A stretch of DNA of 64,000 nucleotides, taken from an uncultured Granulosicoccaceae bacterium. GTDB lineage: Bacteria > Pseudomonadota > Gammaproteobacteria > Granulosicoccales > Granulosicoccaceae. The notes below the pieces were generated by a model that ran no database searches, was not told where the DNA came from, and saw only the letters and a list, made by a program, of their open reading frames with translations. Location: the NCBI GenBank assembly GCA_938041955.1, contig CALISD010000021.1, positions 1-64,000 on the forward strand, written 5' to 3'. Both the position numbers and the translations under genes were made by a program. Below, in pieces: positions 9,674 to 19,519 of the stretch (positions are counted from its first letter, which is position 1; the number at the start of each line of letters is the position of its first letter).

Positions 9674-9770
9674 GGCGGGCTGATTAGTGAATTTTTCACC
9701 CGCCACGCCAGCTCGACCGCCGCACCGCGGGCCGGTCAGCTCAACAAGCGGAAAGGCTAAGGATTAAGTA

Positions 9771-9974
9771 ATGAAAGCAGATACACACCCAAAATACGAA
9801 GAAATCGCTGTTGCATGCAGCTGCGGCCACGCATTCAAGACCCGCTCAACTATCGGCAAGGATCTGAATGTGGAAGTATGTTCTAACTGCCACCCGTTCT
9901 ACACCGGCAAGCAGAAGATTCTCGATTCAGCCGGCCAGGTTGACAAATTTAATCGTCGCTTCGGCAAAAAGTAA
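9771..9974 (+). CDS. rpmE: 50S ribosomal protein L31 (zinc-binding type)
   Basis: A 67-aa L31. It is the cysteine-containing (C+) zinc form, with CSCGH near residue 16 and CSNCHPF near residue 37, rather than the zinc-free paralogue. The C-terminal [11 protein letters not shown] is typical. It has its own promoter and is followed by a strong palindrome. Confidence 0.96.
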   Translation: MKADTHPKYEEIAVACSCGHAFKTRSTIGKDLNVEVCSNCHPFYTGKQKILDSAGQVDKFNRRFGKK

Positions 9975-9984
9975 ACCCTTGTTT

Positions 9985-10007
9985 GGGTCAGCCAATTTGG
10001 CTGACCC
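9985..10007 (+). terminator. Hairpin downstream of rpmE
   Basis: GGGTCAGCCAA and TTGGCTGACCC form a perfect 11-base inverted repeat separated by one base, 10 bases after the rpmE stop. No T tract follows, so it may stabilise the mRNA end or act as a weak terminator. Confidence 0.5.
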
Positions 10008-10073
10008 GCTCAATATTCAACTTACCTTGCCAGGTACCGGACTTCCCAAGCGCCGGCAACACTTGGCAGGCCT

Positions 10074-11003
10074 ATGAAGCCATCTATTGCTGCGAAATCC
10101 GATCCGGATGCGTTTTATCTGATCGACAGCAGTATTTATATTTTTCGCGGCTGGCACTCCATGCCCGCCAGCATGACCGACAACAACGGTCGACCAGCCA
10201 ACGCCACCTTCGGTTTCATTGAATTTCTCTATCAACTGCTGTCACGCCGAAAGCCAAAGCTTGTCGCCTGCGCGTTTGATGAAAGCCTGAATACTTCCGC
10301 TCGCAACGACATCTACCCGCTTTACAAAGCCAACCGAACCAGCGCCCCACCCGATTTAAAAAACCAGTTCCAACAGTGCAAGGCATTTAGCCAGGCCATC
10401 GGCCTCACCTCACTTTCCAGCGGCACTCTGGAAGCTGATGACATCATCGGCACATTAGCCGGAATCTCTCAAAGGGATGGCACCCATTGCGTTATCGTGT
10501 CCGCCGACAAAGACTTATGTCAGTTTATCGGTGAAGGCGATGCGGTATGGAACTTTGCCCGAGATCTCTGGCTCGACGCGCGGTTGATTGAAAAACGTTT
10601 TGGCGTGCGGCCCCAGCAAATTGCGGATTCGCTGGCCATCACCGGCGACAAGGTAGATAACATTCCAGGTGTCCCGGGCGTCGGCACCGCTACAGCCGCC
10701 AGATTGTTGGTAAAATGGGGCAACTTGACCGCCCTGCTGGACAATACCGACAAAGTGGCTGCAATGAAATTTCGCGGTGCCAGCCGGGTTGCGGCGTTAT
10801 TGAAGGAGCATGCCGATACCATTTGGCTTTCCCGGCAACTCACTGGCCTAATTCCGGATCACAGCGTCAACCCCACACTCGCCGACTACCGCATCACGCC
10901 AGACACTGAGGCGATGGAAACCGTCTTCGACCAACTAGGCTTTAACGATAAGCGCCGAACCCGATGGCACGACCTCCTAAACCAACACAACGCAAGCGCG
11001 TAA
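10074..11003 (+). CDS. 5'-3' exonuclease / flap endonuclease
   Basis: A 309-aa free-standing relative of the DNA polymerase I 5'-nuclease domain. Acidic metal-binding motifs are present: DSSIYIFRGWH at the N-terminus, EADDIIGTLA in the middle and SADKDLCQFI, followed by the helix-hairpin-helix GDKVDNIPGVPGVGTATAA. The protein ends there, so it is not PolA. It probably removes flaps or RNA primers. It resembles Xni/ExoIX-type proteins but keeps the full acidic set, so a plain exonuclease name is safer. Its 3' end overlaps rluE by 40 bases in another frame. Confidence 0.9.
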   Translation: MKPSIAAKSDPDAFYLIDSSIYIFRGWHSMPASMTDNNGRPANATFGFIEFLYQLLSRRKPKLVACAFDESLNTSARNDIYPLYKANRTSAPPDLKNQFQQCKAFSQAIGLTSLSSGTLEADDIIGTLAGISQRDGTHCVIVSADKDLCQFIGEGDAVWNFARDLWLDARLIEKRFGVRPQQIADSLAITGDKVDNIPGVPGVGTATAARLLVKWGNLTALLDNTDKVAAMKFRGASRVAALLKEHADTIWLSRQLTGLIPDHSVNPTLADYRITPDTEAMETVFDQLGFNDKRRTRWHDLLNQHNASA

Positions 11004-11593
11004 CAAATCAGAACCAGACCAACACGGGTGGCAAAGTCATTTTGCTCAACAAACCCTTTGGCGTGGTGAGCCAGTTCAGTGGTGAAGACAATACCCTCGC
11101 AGACCTTGTCAAAGTCAAAGGAGTGTATCCGGCCGGCCGACTAGATAAAGACAGTGAAGGGTTGCTTCTGCTGACCAACCACGGTCCTTTGCAGCATCGC
11201 ATTAGCCACCCCAGGATGAAATGGGAAAAGAGCTATTGGGTTCAAGTGGAGGGCTTGATCACTGACGATGCGTTAAAGCAATTGCAGCAGGGAGTTGCAT
11301 TAAAAGACGGGCCAGCCAAAGCGATATCAGCCGAAAAAATCGAACCGCCAACACTCTGGCCGCGCAATCCGCCGGTGCGCTATCGCGCCACCATACCGGA
11401 CAGCTGGATCAACATAACCCTCGGCGAAGGCCGCAACCGACAAGTGAGAAGGATGACTGCCTCAGTCGGTTTTCCAACACTCAGACTGATCAGACATCGG
11501 ATTGGAATGTGGGAAATTACCAACATATTGAGTGGTAAATATCAGACATTAGACTTGTCTGAGGTTCAGCTGAGGGCGCTGCTAGACCAGTAA
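10964..11593 (+). CDS. rluE: 23S rRNA pseudouridine synthase, RluE-like
   Basis: A 209-aa member of the RsuA/RluB/RluE pseudouridine synthases without an S4 domain. The catalytic Asp is in AGRLDKDSEGLLLLTN; KPFGVVSQF and EGRNRQVRRMT are the other family blocks. The short length, lack of an S4 domain and the GRLDxDSEGLL form fit RluE, which modifies U2457 of 23S rRNA. The first 25 residues are polar, and a later start is possible (the family core begins at about residue 23). The 40-base overlap with the exonuclease gene suggests coupled expression. Confidence 0.88.
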   Translation: MARPPKPTQRKRVTNQNQTNTGGKVILLNKPFGVVSQFSGEDNTLADLVKVKGVYPAGRLDKDSEGLLLLTNHGPLQHRISHPRMKWEKSYWVQVEGLITDDALKQLQQGVALKDGPAKAISAEKIEPPTLWPRNPPVRYRATIPDSWINITLGEGRNRQVRRMTASVGFPTLRLIRHRIGMWEITNILSGKYQTLDLSEVQLRALLDQ

Positions 11594-11939
11594 TTCCTTC
11601 AAAGTATTGGCAGATTTTAATGTAAATCTTGCCTGTTCAAGCCCTGCTTTCCTTGATTTGTCAGTTCAAACAATACACGATACGCTTGAATTTGCTTGAA
11701 TTGCATCAACTTAGGCCAATCTCCTGACAATTTACCTGTGTTTTCAGTCGTAAGCGGCTCAAAACGGTAGCCTGTACGAAGACTGTCAAAGCAGAGTGTT
11801 GTTTTTTAGCAACGTTCGAACTAAAGAAAGCATTTCAAACAATAATTTTTTTACTACCCCGACGCCGAATGCCCCGCCAGAAAGGCAGCGGCTCTCAATT
11901 TACTTACTGGCGAATTGTCCTCCGGAGGGACTTATTCAA
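11594..11939. other. Long leader region of the repeat lipoprotein gene
   Basis: 346 bases between rluE and the lipoprotein start. The ORF track extends the lipoprotein frame to 11796, but the extension has no signal-peptide logic and the real ATG has a strong binding site. The region is AT-rich, with several TTGAAT-like hexamers around 11690-11700, so a promoter is likely, but I could not fix a -35/-10 pair confidently. Confidence 0.4.
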
Positions 11940-13106
11940 ATGAAACTAGCTAAAAATATTGGAGCACTCGCGTCAGCAGCGGTTATCGCTGCTTCAATGT
12001 CTGCATGTTCCACTGCAGGCAAGATGAAGGACGGTGTAACTGGTACTGCTGCAAAAGTAATGGATGGCGGCGATGATGCCATGTCCGAAAAAAGCAAAAT
12101 GCTTGAATCACAGGCTGCGACGTTAGAAGCACGTGCCGCAGAACTGGACAAGCGAGAGTCAATGCTCGCCGAAAAGTCCAGCGCCATGGCTGCTGCCAGT
12201 GCAACTCCTGCCGGCTCAAACTACGGTGCCGGTGACCTGCTGCCACCGGGTGCTAAACCTGGCCAGTGCTTCACCCGCCTTTGGGTACCACCTCAATATC
12301 AGACTCTGTCTGAAAGAATTCTGGTTGAAGAAGAAGGCGAGCGAATTGAAATCATTCCTGCCACATTCAAAACGACGAAGAAGCGTGTTTTGGTAAAAGA
12401 AGCTTCTGAAAAGCTCGTTACTGTTCCTGCCACATTCAAAACTGTGAAAGAGCGGGTTATGGTAAAGCAGGCGACGAAGAAAATTTCACAGGTGAGCCCT
12501 GTCTATGAAACTGTCACTGAGCGAGTGATGGACAAGCCAGCTCACACTACCTGGAAGAAAGGCACAGGCCCTATCCAGAAGATTGATGAAACTACCGGTG
12601 AGATCATGTGTCTGGTAGAAGTACCAGCAACCTTCAAGACCGTGAAGAAGCGTGTTTTGAAGAAGCCAGCTTCAACCAACGTGCAAGACATTCCAGCGGT
12701 TTATGACACAGTCGATAAGAGCGTCATTGCAACACCTCCAACCACACGCAAAGTGGCAATCCCGGCGGTTTATAAAACCATTACCGTGACCGAAGAAGCG
12801 ACCCCTCCAAAAGAGCGCAGAATCAAGATTCCTGCAAAATATGCCACCGTCACCAAGCGAAAGCTGGTTAAAGACGGCATGATGGATTGGCGCGAGATTC
12901 TTTGCGATACCAACATGACTCGCGATCGCATCTCTGCTATCCAGACTGCACTGAAAGCTGCTGGCCACAACCCTGGCACAATCGATGGCGTCATTGGTGG
13001 TGACACCATGAAAGCTGTCAACGCATTCCAACGTAAGAAAGGATTGCCGGTTGATAGATACCTGAATATCGCCACCGTTCAGGCGCTCGGAGTGTCACCG
13101 AAGTAA
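11940..13106 (+). CDS. Repeat-rich lipoprotein with C-terminal peptidoglycan-binding domain
   Basis: A 388-aa predicted outer-membrane lipoprotein. The start is the ATG with GGAGG nine bases upstream, giving the signal peptide MKLAKNIGALASAAVIAA with lipobox MSAC. A short heptad-like Ala/Glu/Lys region (about 45-85), resembling Lpp, follows. The middle has about eight copies of a roughly 22-residue unit (I/V)PA(T/V)(F/Y)KTV(K/T)xRVxVKxA. The C-terminus (about 320-385) is a PG_binding_1 domain: ISAIQTALKAAGHNPGTIDGV...FQRKKGLP. It probably tethers the outer membrane to the cell wall. I do not know a named homologue for the repeats. It is followed by a strong terminator, so it is probably monocistronic. 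Confidence 0.88.
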   Translation: MKLAKNIGALASAAVIAASMSACSTAGKMKDGVTGTAAKVMDGGDDAMSEKSKMLESQAATLEARAAELDKRESMLAEKSSAMAAASATPAGSNYGAGDLLPPGAKPGQCFTRLWVPPQYQTLSERILVEEEGERIEIIPATFKTTKKRVLVKEASEKLVTVPATFKTVKERVMVKQATKKISQVSPVYETVTERVMDKPAHTTWKKGTGPIQKIDETTGEIMCLVEVPATFKTVKKRVLKKPASTNVQDIPAVYDTVDKSVIATPPTTRKVAIPAVYKTITVTEEATPPKERRIKIPAKYATVTKRKLVKDGMMDWREILCDTNMTRDRISAIQTALKAAGHNPGTIDGVIGGDTMKAVNAFQRKKGLPVDRYLNIATVQALGVSPK

Positions 13107-13188
13107 GCGGAACTTAACCGTAAATGTAGTCAAATTGGCCCAAGTAAGGGCCAATTAGCAGCAAGTCTCACGCTGCAAGCTGTACTCC

Positions 13189-13223
13189 ACCCGCTCCGGG
13201 TTATCCGGTGCGGGTTTTTTTTT
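13189..13223 (+). terminator. Rho-independent terminator of the repeat lipoprotein
   Basis: ACCCGCTCCGG and CCGGTGCGGGT pair with one mismatch around a four-base loop and are followed by a run of nine T's. This is a textbook intrinsic terminator. Confidence 0.9.
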
Positions 13224-13227
13224 AATA

Positions 13228-13256
13228 TTGTTAACCTTTTGAAATGTCATTATATT
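13228..13256 (+). promoter_or_regulatory. Probable sigma-70 promoter of the metzincin gene
   Basis: TTGTTA (13228-13233), a 17-base spacer and TATATT (13251-13256) lie directly after the upstream terminator and about 70 bases before the protease ATG. Confidence 0.5.
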
Positions 13257-13326
13257 GTTACACTATGGGTAAGCGCCGGACCACCAGCAGGTTCCGGCTT
13301 GTTGTAACTCGGTAATGTAGAAGCTC

Positions 13327-14988
13327 ATGTATCCAGAGAACATCGCGGCAAAAGGAATAGCTGCGCTCGTCTCATTTCTCCTGCTGATTTTGCCCCCAGC
13401 GATATTTGCGGATGAAACTTACGGCGCAACCCTTGTGGCTGTCGAACAAATCGACTCCGGCCAACACTCGCATCGAGTATCTGTACAACTCAACAACCGT
13501 GTAGAGCACTTACTGCTCAATGCACACCCTCATCTAAACGAACTTCTGATCGTAGATACCGAGGGCAATACGCATCAACAAAACGGCATTGCCTACACTG
13601 GAATCGTGGAATCCTTACCGGCTTCTTCATGGGCCAGAATCGTCATTGACGGGGACTACGTCGCTGGCACCGTCAACACTAACGGCCAGAGCGTACACCT
13701 TTCATCTGATGGCTCAGTGTTCAACACAGCAGATGTAGAACAAACTCTCGGCCACGATTCAGTGCTGTTGCCGCCGCCGCTCCCGCCAAAACGGCAAATA
13801 CAAGAGGCGGAATTATTTGAACAGATAGCAGTCCCCGTACTAACACCGTTTCTAGACCGGGAAGGGGTGGTGTCCACAGTGGCCCGAATCGGCGTCGTCG
13901 TCGACTCTCTTTACGAGGAAGCGATAGGCGGCAGAGGCTTGAGCAAAGCGATCGCTACCATTAACTCGGTGGACGGGTTATACCGAGAAAAATTCGGTCT
14001 GGCGTTAAAAGTTGATGTGGTTGTGCTGATCACAGATACAGAAACCCTGGTCTTGAACGGCGCTTCGCTTGAAGACAATCTGGGGCTGTTTCGCGACTAC
14101 CGAATTCAATCAGACCTCTTACCAGCCGACCTCGGGCTGGTGCATCTTTTTACCGGTATCGAGACCAGCGACGATTCAATCGGCCTTGCTTATAGTGGTG
14201 CAGCGTGTCGAACCGATGGCTACGACGTCAGTATGTCTCGACCATTTCGCTACCCGGTCATTTTAGCGGCGCACGAGATTGGCCATAACCTCGGTGCTAT
14301 GCACGATGACGAGACCACTGATTGCCAGAGCCTCACTGACAATTTGATGTTTTCTGAAATTAATTCAACGACCACACAGGAGTTTTCAAGCTGCAGCACC
14401 ACTGCAATAAACAACCGTTTGCAGCAAAGCGCCTGTTACGAAGCAGCTATCGATATCGGGCTCGCGATCACCCAACTCGAGTCAAATCAAATTCTCGCGA
14501 CTGTGACCAACCATGATACAGAACGAGCTTTTCCCGCAGCAAAATTACAGATAGACCTGAAAAACGCGACAATCGCTGAAGCACCAGCGAGTTGTGTGCT
14601 GGAAGCACCAACAAAACTCATCTGCACAATTGCAGCGACGTATGCAGGCGACGAGCAAGCATTGGCAGTGAAGTTGCGACTGGATCCAAATGAAGCGCGC
14701 ACAGTTAACGTACGTCTCGACCCTGTTGGTTTTTTCGATCTTACCGATGCTAACAATGCGGTTGAACTGATCATCCCACGTGAACAACCGGAACCATTGG
14801 CAAGTACCGGTGGCGAAATCACTGTTCAAGGGGCTGGTGGAAGTGGCGCAGGCAACGGAACAAGCGGCGCAGTAGCGACCGGTGGCAGCGGTGGTGGTGG
14901 GAGCTTCGCACCATGGTTGTGGTGGTTGCTTTTGCCCTGCATTTTTTACAGGCACTTTGGCATCCACGGCCGTAGCAAACTCAACTAA
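13327..14988 (+). CDS. Secreted metzincin zinc metalloprotease with GlyGly-CTERM-like tail
   Basis: A 553-aa protein. An N-terminal signal peptide (about residues 1-28, ending near AIFA) is followed by a reprolysin-like catalytic domain with the zinc motif HEIGHNLGAMHDDE near residue 316 and a downstream Met in NLMFSE that could be the Met-turn. The C-terminal region is beta-rich and ends in a glycine-rich stretch (GSGGGG), a hydrophobic segment with three Trp (FAPWLWWLLLP) and a basic tail, the layout of GlyGly-CTERM sorting signals processed by rhombosortase. The sorting enzyme is not in this window. It is probably an extracellular or surface protease. Confidence 0.85.
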   Translation: MYPENIAAKGIAALVSFLLLILPPAIFADETYGATLVAVEQIDSGQHSHRVSVQLNNRVEHLLLNAHPHLNELLIVDTEGNTHQQNGIAYTGIVESLPASSWARIVIDGDYVAGTVNTNGQSVHLSSDGSVFNTADVEQTLGHDSVLLPPPLPPKRQIQEAELFEQIAVPVLTPFLDREGVVSTVARIGVVVDSLYEEAIGGRGLSKAIATINSVDGLYREKFGLALKVDVVVLITDTETLVLNGASLEDNLGLFRDYRIQSDLLPADLGLVHLFTGIETSDDSIGLAYSGAACRTDGYDVSMSRPFRYPVILAAHEIGHNLGAMHDDETTDCQSLTDNLMFSEINSTTTQEFSSCSTTAINNRLQQSACYEAAIDIGLAITQLESNQILATVTNHDTERAFPAAKLQIDLKNATIAEAPASCVLEAPTKLICTIAATYAGDEQALAVKLRLDPNEARTVNVRLDPVGFFDLTDANNAVELIIPREQPEPLASTGGEITVQGAGGSGAGNGTSGAVATGGSGGGGSFAPWLWWLLLPCIFYRHFGIHGRSKLN

Positions 14989-15035
14989 AACACACTCCTC
15001 TGTTATTCCGGAGGAGCTAGACACCCAATGTCCCC

Positions 15036-16061
15036 TTAAAAGCGACGCTGAGCAGAAGCAGCTGCTATCGATACCAACGCCTCCTTATACTTACTCTCAG
15101 GCAAACACGACAACGCCTGTATTGCCAACTTTACCTGCTGTTGCGCCTGCTCAACCGTGCGCTCAATCGCACCTGACTGACATACCAGTTTAACCACTAA
15201 CTGCACACGCTCTTCAGATAACTGCCCGCTTTGTTGCGCTGCCAGCAGGGCAGCACGAATTTCGTCGCACTCTGATTGGCCAACCGTTTGAAGTGCATAG
15301 ATCAAAGGCAGCGTTGGCTTACCTTCGACGAGATCATCACCGGCATTCTTGCCCAGTTCATCGCTGTCGGCAGTGTAGTCGAGCACATCGTCTATTAACT
15401 GAAACGCAATGCCCAGACGCGCGCCATAATCTGCCATGGCATGTTCACGTTCGCTATCTGCCTCCGCCAGCACTGAACCGAGCTGAGTGGCGGCTTCAAA
15501 TAGCTTTCCCGTCTTCGCTGAAATCACTTCCATATAACGCGCTTCAGTCACTTCAGCTTCACCAATATTCATCAATTGCATTACCTCACCCGCTGCAATT
15601 GTGTTGGTAGCGGCCGAAAGGATTTCCATCACTCGCATCTGGCCTACTTCAACCATCATTTCGAATGAGCGTGAATACAAGAAGTCACCGACCAATACAG
15701 CAGCCTCATTACCCCACACTGTATTGGCTGTTTCACGTCCCCGCCGAAGGCTTGACGAGTCGACCACATCATCATGCAGCAGAGTTGCGGTGTGAATAAA
15801 TTCGATAATGGCGGCAATGTTGGTGTGATAATTCCCTTCATAACCCTGCGCCAGAGCAGACAGTAACACCAGCTTTGGCCGGAGCCTTTTTCCGCCGGCA
15901 CCTATGATGTAGTGGCCCATCTGATTGATAAGCACAACATCTGACTGCAGGGCAGTTTGAATTCTCTGGTTCACCTCTAGCATTGCCTGCGATACAAGCG
16001 CATCTACTGACGTACTGGTACGCAGATTTTCAGGGTTGAGAGGCGCTTCTAATTGACTCAT
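15036..16061 (-). CDS. ispB: Octaprenyl diphosphate synthase
   Basis: A 341-aa trans-prenyltransferase making the ubiquinone side chain. Both aspartate-rich motifs are intact: LLHDDVVDSSSLRRG (first) and LIDDVLDYTADSDELGKNAGDD (second); GGKRLRP is the N-terminal substrate motif. It is slightly longer than E. coli IspB. It is divergent from rpmA-obgE, the standard gammaproteobacterial position. The chain length of the product is inferred from context, not read from the sequence. Confidence 0.95.
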   Translation of the reverse strand: MSQLEAPLNPENLRTSTSVDALVSQAMLEVNQRIQTALQSDVVLINQMGHYIIGAGGKRLRPKLVLLSALAQGYEGNYHTNIAAIIEFIHTATLLHDDVVDSSSLRRGRETANTVWGNEAAVLVGDFLYSRSFEMMVEVGQMRVMEILSAATNTIAAGEVMQLMNIGEAEVTEARYMEVISAKTGKLFEAATQLGSVLAEADSEREHAMADYGARLGIAFQLIDDVLDYTADSDELGKNAGDDLVEGKPTLPLIYALQTVGQSECDEIRAALLAAQQSGQLSEERVQLVVKLVCQSGAIERTVEQAQQQVKLAIQALSCLPESKYKEALVSIAAASAQRRF

Positions 16062-16318
16062 TGTTTGGGTCGGACTATCATTGGAGGGTTTTCGGCGACT
16101 TTAAAAGCGCTTCCTGAGTCGCTCCCCAGCTTGAGATCTTAAGCATTGCCTTAGTCTTGTATTAGGTGAGCTTGAGAAATCATTTAGCAGAACGGCTATC
16201 TTTGTTTAATAGCTGATGCTGCAGCTAAAGGTTTGGCAGACCAAATTATCGGTCTATCGTCTCTAAGACGCTAGCAAAAGTTTCAACGTTGGCGAGTAAT
16301 TCGCCCGAGAGTAGCAAC

Positions 16319-16579
16319 ATGGCACATAAAAAAGCAGGTGGTAGTACACGCAACGGTCGCGATTCTGAATCCAAACGACTCGGCGTCAAGAAATATGGCG
16401 GCCAGGCAGTGCTGGCTGGCAACATATTGATTCGTCAACGTGGTACTAAAGTACACGCTGGACTCAACGTAGGTGTTGGCAAAGACCACACACTATTTGC
16501 CAAAGCTCACGGCGTGGTCAAGTTCCACACCGGCGGCCCGAAAAATCGTAAATTCGTCAGCGTGGTTGATGCGTCGTAA
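16319..16579 (+). CDS. rpmA: 50S ribosomal protein L27
   Basis: An 86-aa L27 starting [22 protein letters not shown], the invariant family N-terminus; the ORF track starts ten residues too early at a TTG. A GAGAG binding site precedes the ATG. In most bacteria rplU (L21) lies immediately upstream, but the 257 bases between ispB and rpmA encode no L21-like sequence in any frame. A terminator follows, so rpmA is probably transcribed alone here. Confidence 0.96.
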   Translation: MAHKKAGGSTRNGRDSESKRLGVKKYGGQAVLAGNILIRQRGTKVHAGLNVGVGKDHTLFAKAHGVVKFHTGGPKNRKFVSVVDAS

Positions 16580-16603
16580 AACGGCATCGCAACCGCACTG
16601 ACC

Positions 16604-16634
16604 AAACCCCGTCACTTGGCGGGGTTTTTTATTT
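16604..16634 (+). terminator. Rho-independent terminator of rpmA
   Basis: AAACCCCG and CGGGGTTT pair around an eight-base loop and are followed by TTTATTTG, 24 bases after the rpmA stop. It separates rpmA from obgE transcription. Confidence 0.85.
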
Positions 16635-16675
16635 GTACCACTGGATTTAGCCTGACCAAGTCCGACTCCAGCTAA

Positions 16676-17842
<1,167 letters not shown>

Positions 17843-17932
17843 GAACACTGGTTGGTATTGCCTTGCTCCACGATTCAGGCAATATCACCCGACTTAACGC
17901 ACCAGATAAACTCATCGGCTCACACCATCATC

Positions 17933-19084
17933 ATGCAAACCACGACGGGTTCCACCGCAGCTCAAAAAAAGCCAAAAAAGCGCTGGGTAGTGAAGATTGG
18001 CAGTGCGCTTATCACGGCCGATAACGGGCTGCATCTGGACAACATTCATCAGTGGTCGCGACAGTTTGCGGCACTAATGAATGACCATGTTGAATTGGTT
18101 CTGGTGTCATCCGGCTCTATTGCCGAGGGCATGCATCGGCTGCAATGGTCAGAGCGCCCTACGGCGCTACACGAACTGCAAGCAGCAGCCGCTGTTGGAC
18201 AGATGGGTTTGGTCCGCGCCTATGAATCAGAGCTTCAAACACATGGCTTGCATACTGCGCAGATACTGTTAACCCATGATGACCTTAGCAATCGCAAGCG
18301 TTACCTGAATGCCAAGAGCACTCTGGCGACACTTTTAGCGCTTCGCGTGCTACCCGTAATCAATGAAAACGATACCGTCACCACCGATGAAATCGGTGTC
18401 GGGGACAACGACAATCTCGCCGCATTGGTTGCCAATCTAATCTCTGCAGATCAATTGATTATATTGACAGATCAAACCGGTCTATTCGATTCCGACCCGA
18501 CCAGAAACCCACAGGCGACACTCATCAAAGAGGCCACCGCCGGTGATCCGGAATTATTTGATATGGCGGGGCCGAGCAACAACCGCTTGGCAATCGGTGG
18601 CATGCGCACCAAGGTTCTTGCGGCAGAACGTGCTGCACGCTCCGGCACAGACACTGTGATCGCATCAGGGCGAGAGCAGGATGTACTAATTCGATTGCAC
18701 CGTGGTGAATCGATCGGCACAAAACTGCTCGCTACCCACAAGAAGTTGGTGGCGCATAAAATGTGGCTGGCCAATCAACTCAAAGTACGCGGCAAGTTGC
18801 ACATTGACAGTGGCGCACAGGAAAAAATGAATGATGGTATATGCAGCCTGCTACCGGTTGGCGTTACCAGCGTGGACGGAGAGTTCCGGCGTGGCGAATT
18901 AGTCTCTATCTGTTCGGCTGACGGCACTGAGATAGCACGCGGGCTGGTCAATTACAACGCCACAGAGGCAGCCCTGCTAATGGGGTGTCAGAGCGATATG
19001 ATAAATGAGCGTCTGGGTTACGTACATGAACCAGAGCTGGTCAACCGGGACAACATGGTGGCGGTCAATGCCCGCCACCGGTAA
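17933..19084 (+). CDS. proB: Glutamate 5-kinase
   Basis: A 383-aa enzyme for the first step of proline synthesis from glutamate. The amino-acid kinase domain begins at RWVVKIGSALI, with SSGSIAEGM and the NENDTVTTDEIGVGDND substrate motif; a C-terminal PUA domain (about 290-380) is present. The ORF track start at 17852 would add 27 residues; I prefer the ATG at 17933 because family proteins begin close to the VVKIGS strand. It lies about 90 bases after obgE, an order found in several gammaproteobacteria. No proA is adjacent. Confidence 0.93.
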   Translation: MQTTTGSTAAQKKPKKRWVVKIGSALITADNGLHLDNIHQWSRQFAALMNDHVELVLVSSGSIAEGMHRLQWSERPTALHELQAAAAVGQMGLVRAYESELQTHGLHTAQILLTHDDLSNRKRYLNAKSTLATLLALRVLPVINENDTVTTDEIGVGDNDNLAALVANLISADQLIILTDQTGLFDSDPTRNPQATLIKEATAGDPELFDMAGPSNNRLAIGGMRTKVLAAERAARSGTDTVIASGREQDVLIRLHRGESIGTKLLATHKKLVAHKMWLANQLKVRGKLHIDSGAQEKMNDGICSLLPVGVTSVDGEFRRGELVSICSADGTEIARGLVNYNATEAALLMGCQSDMINERLGYVHEPELVNRDNMVAVNARHR

Positions 19085-19097
19085 ACCGTTGAGTTTT

Positions 19098-19358
19098 TTA
19101 AAGCGCTTGTATCTGCGCGTTCAAACGACTTTTATATCGTGCGGCTTTGTTCTTGTGAACGTGGCCTTTTCTCGCCATGCTATCGAGCACAGGCACTGCC
19201 GCCGTGTAGGCATCAGTGGCCGCTGTTTTATCGCCAGCAGCAATAGCGCTAACCACTCGCTTTACATGTGTACGCATCATCGAACGCATACCTGCGTTTC
19301 GAGTACGTCTTGTTTCCGCCTGACGGGCGCGTTTTTTGGCTTGGAGGGAATTCGCCAA
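19098..19358 (-). CDS. rpsT: 30S ribosomal protein S20 (TTG start)
   Basis: An 86-aa S20: the N-terminus [17 protein letters not shown] and the alanine/lysine-rich helices are typical. The start codon is TTG, with an AGGAG upstream. E. coli rpsT also begins with UUG, a feature tied to translational autoregulation. It is divergent from murJ, as in most gammaproteobacteria, and convergent with proB, with a 13-base gap. Confidence 0.97.
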   Translation of the reverse strand: MANSLQAKKRARQAETRRTRNAGMRSMMRTHVKRVVSAIAAGDKTAATDAYTAAVPVLDSMARKGHVHKNKAARYKSRLNAQIQAL

Positions 19359-19394
19359 GTCAGTCTCCTAGAAGAATTGCAAATGCAACAAAGC

Positions 19395-19423
19395 AGTATC
19401 GTTCGTGCTCATTCTGTTGTCAA
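19395..19423 (-). promoter_or_regulatory. Strong sigma-70 promoter of rpsT
   Basis: On the minus strand TTGACA (19418-19423) is separated by exactly 17 bases from GATACT (19395-19400), a near-consensus promoter. The implied leader to the TTG start is about 30 bases. Confidence 0.8.
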
Positions 19424-19519
19424 CCGTTTGCAGCCAATTTCGGCGGCCAATTTGACTTTGATTCGCAGTATTCAAGCTGTCGGCGCGATTATCAGTTGTG
19501 CAATGTTGACCCCGGCTTA

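Noticed and set aside
19268-19519. N-terminal extension of MurJ in the ORF track
   Set aside because: Runs antisense through rpsT and its promoter. The ATG at 19520 matches the family start.
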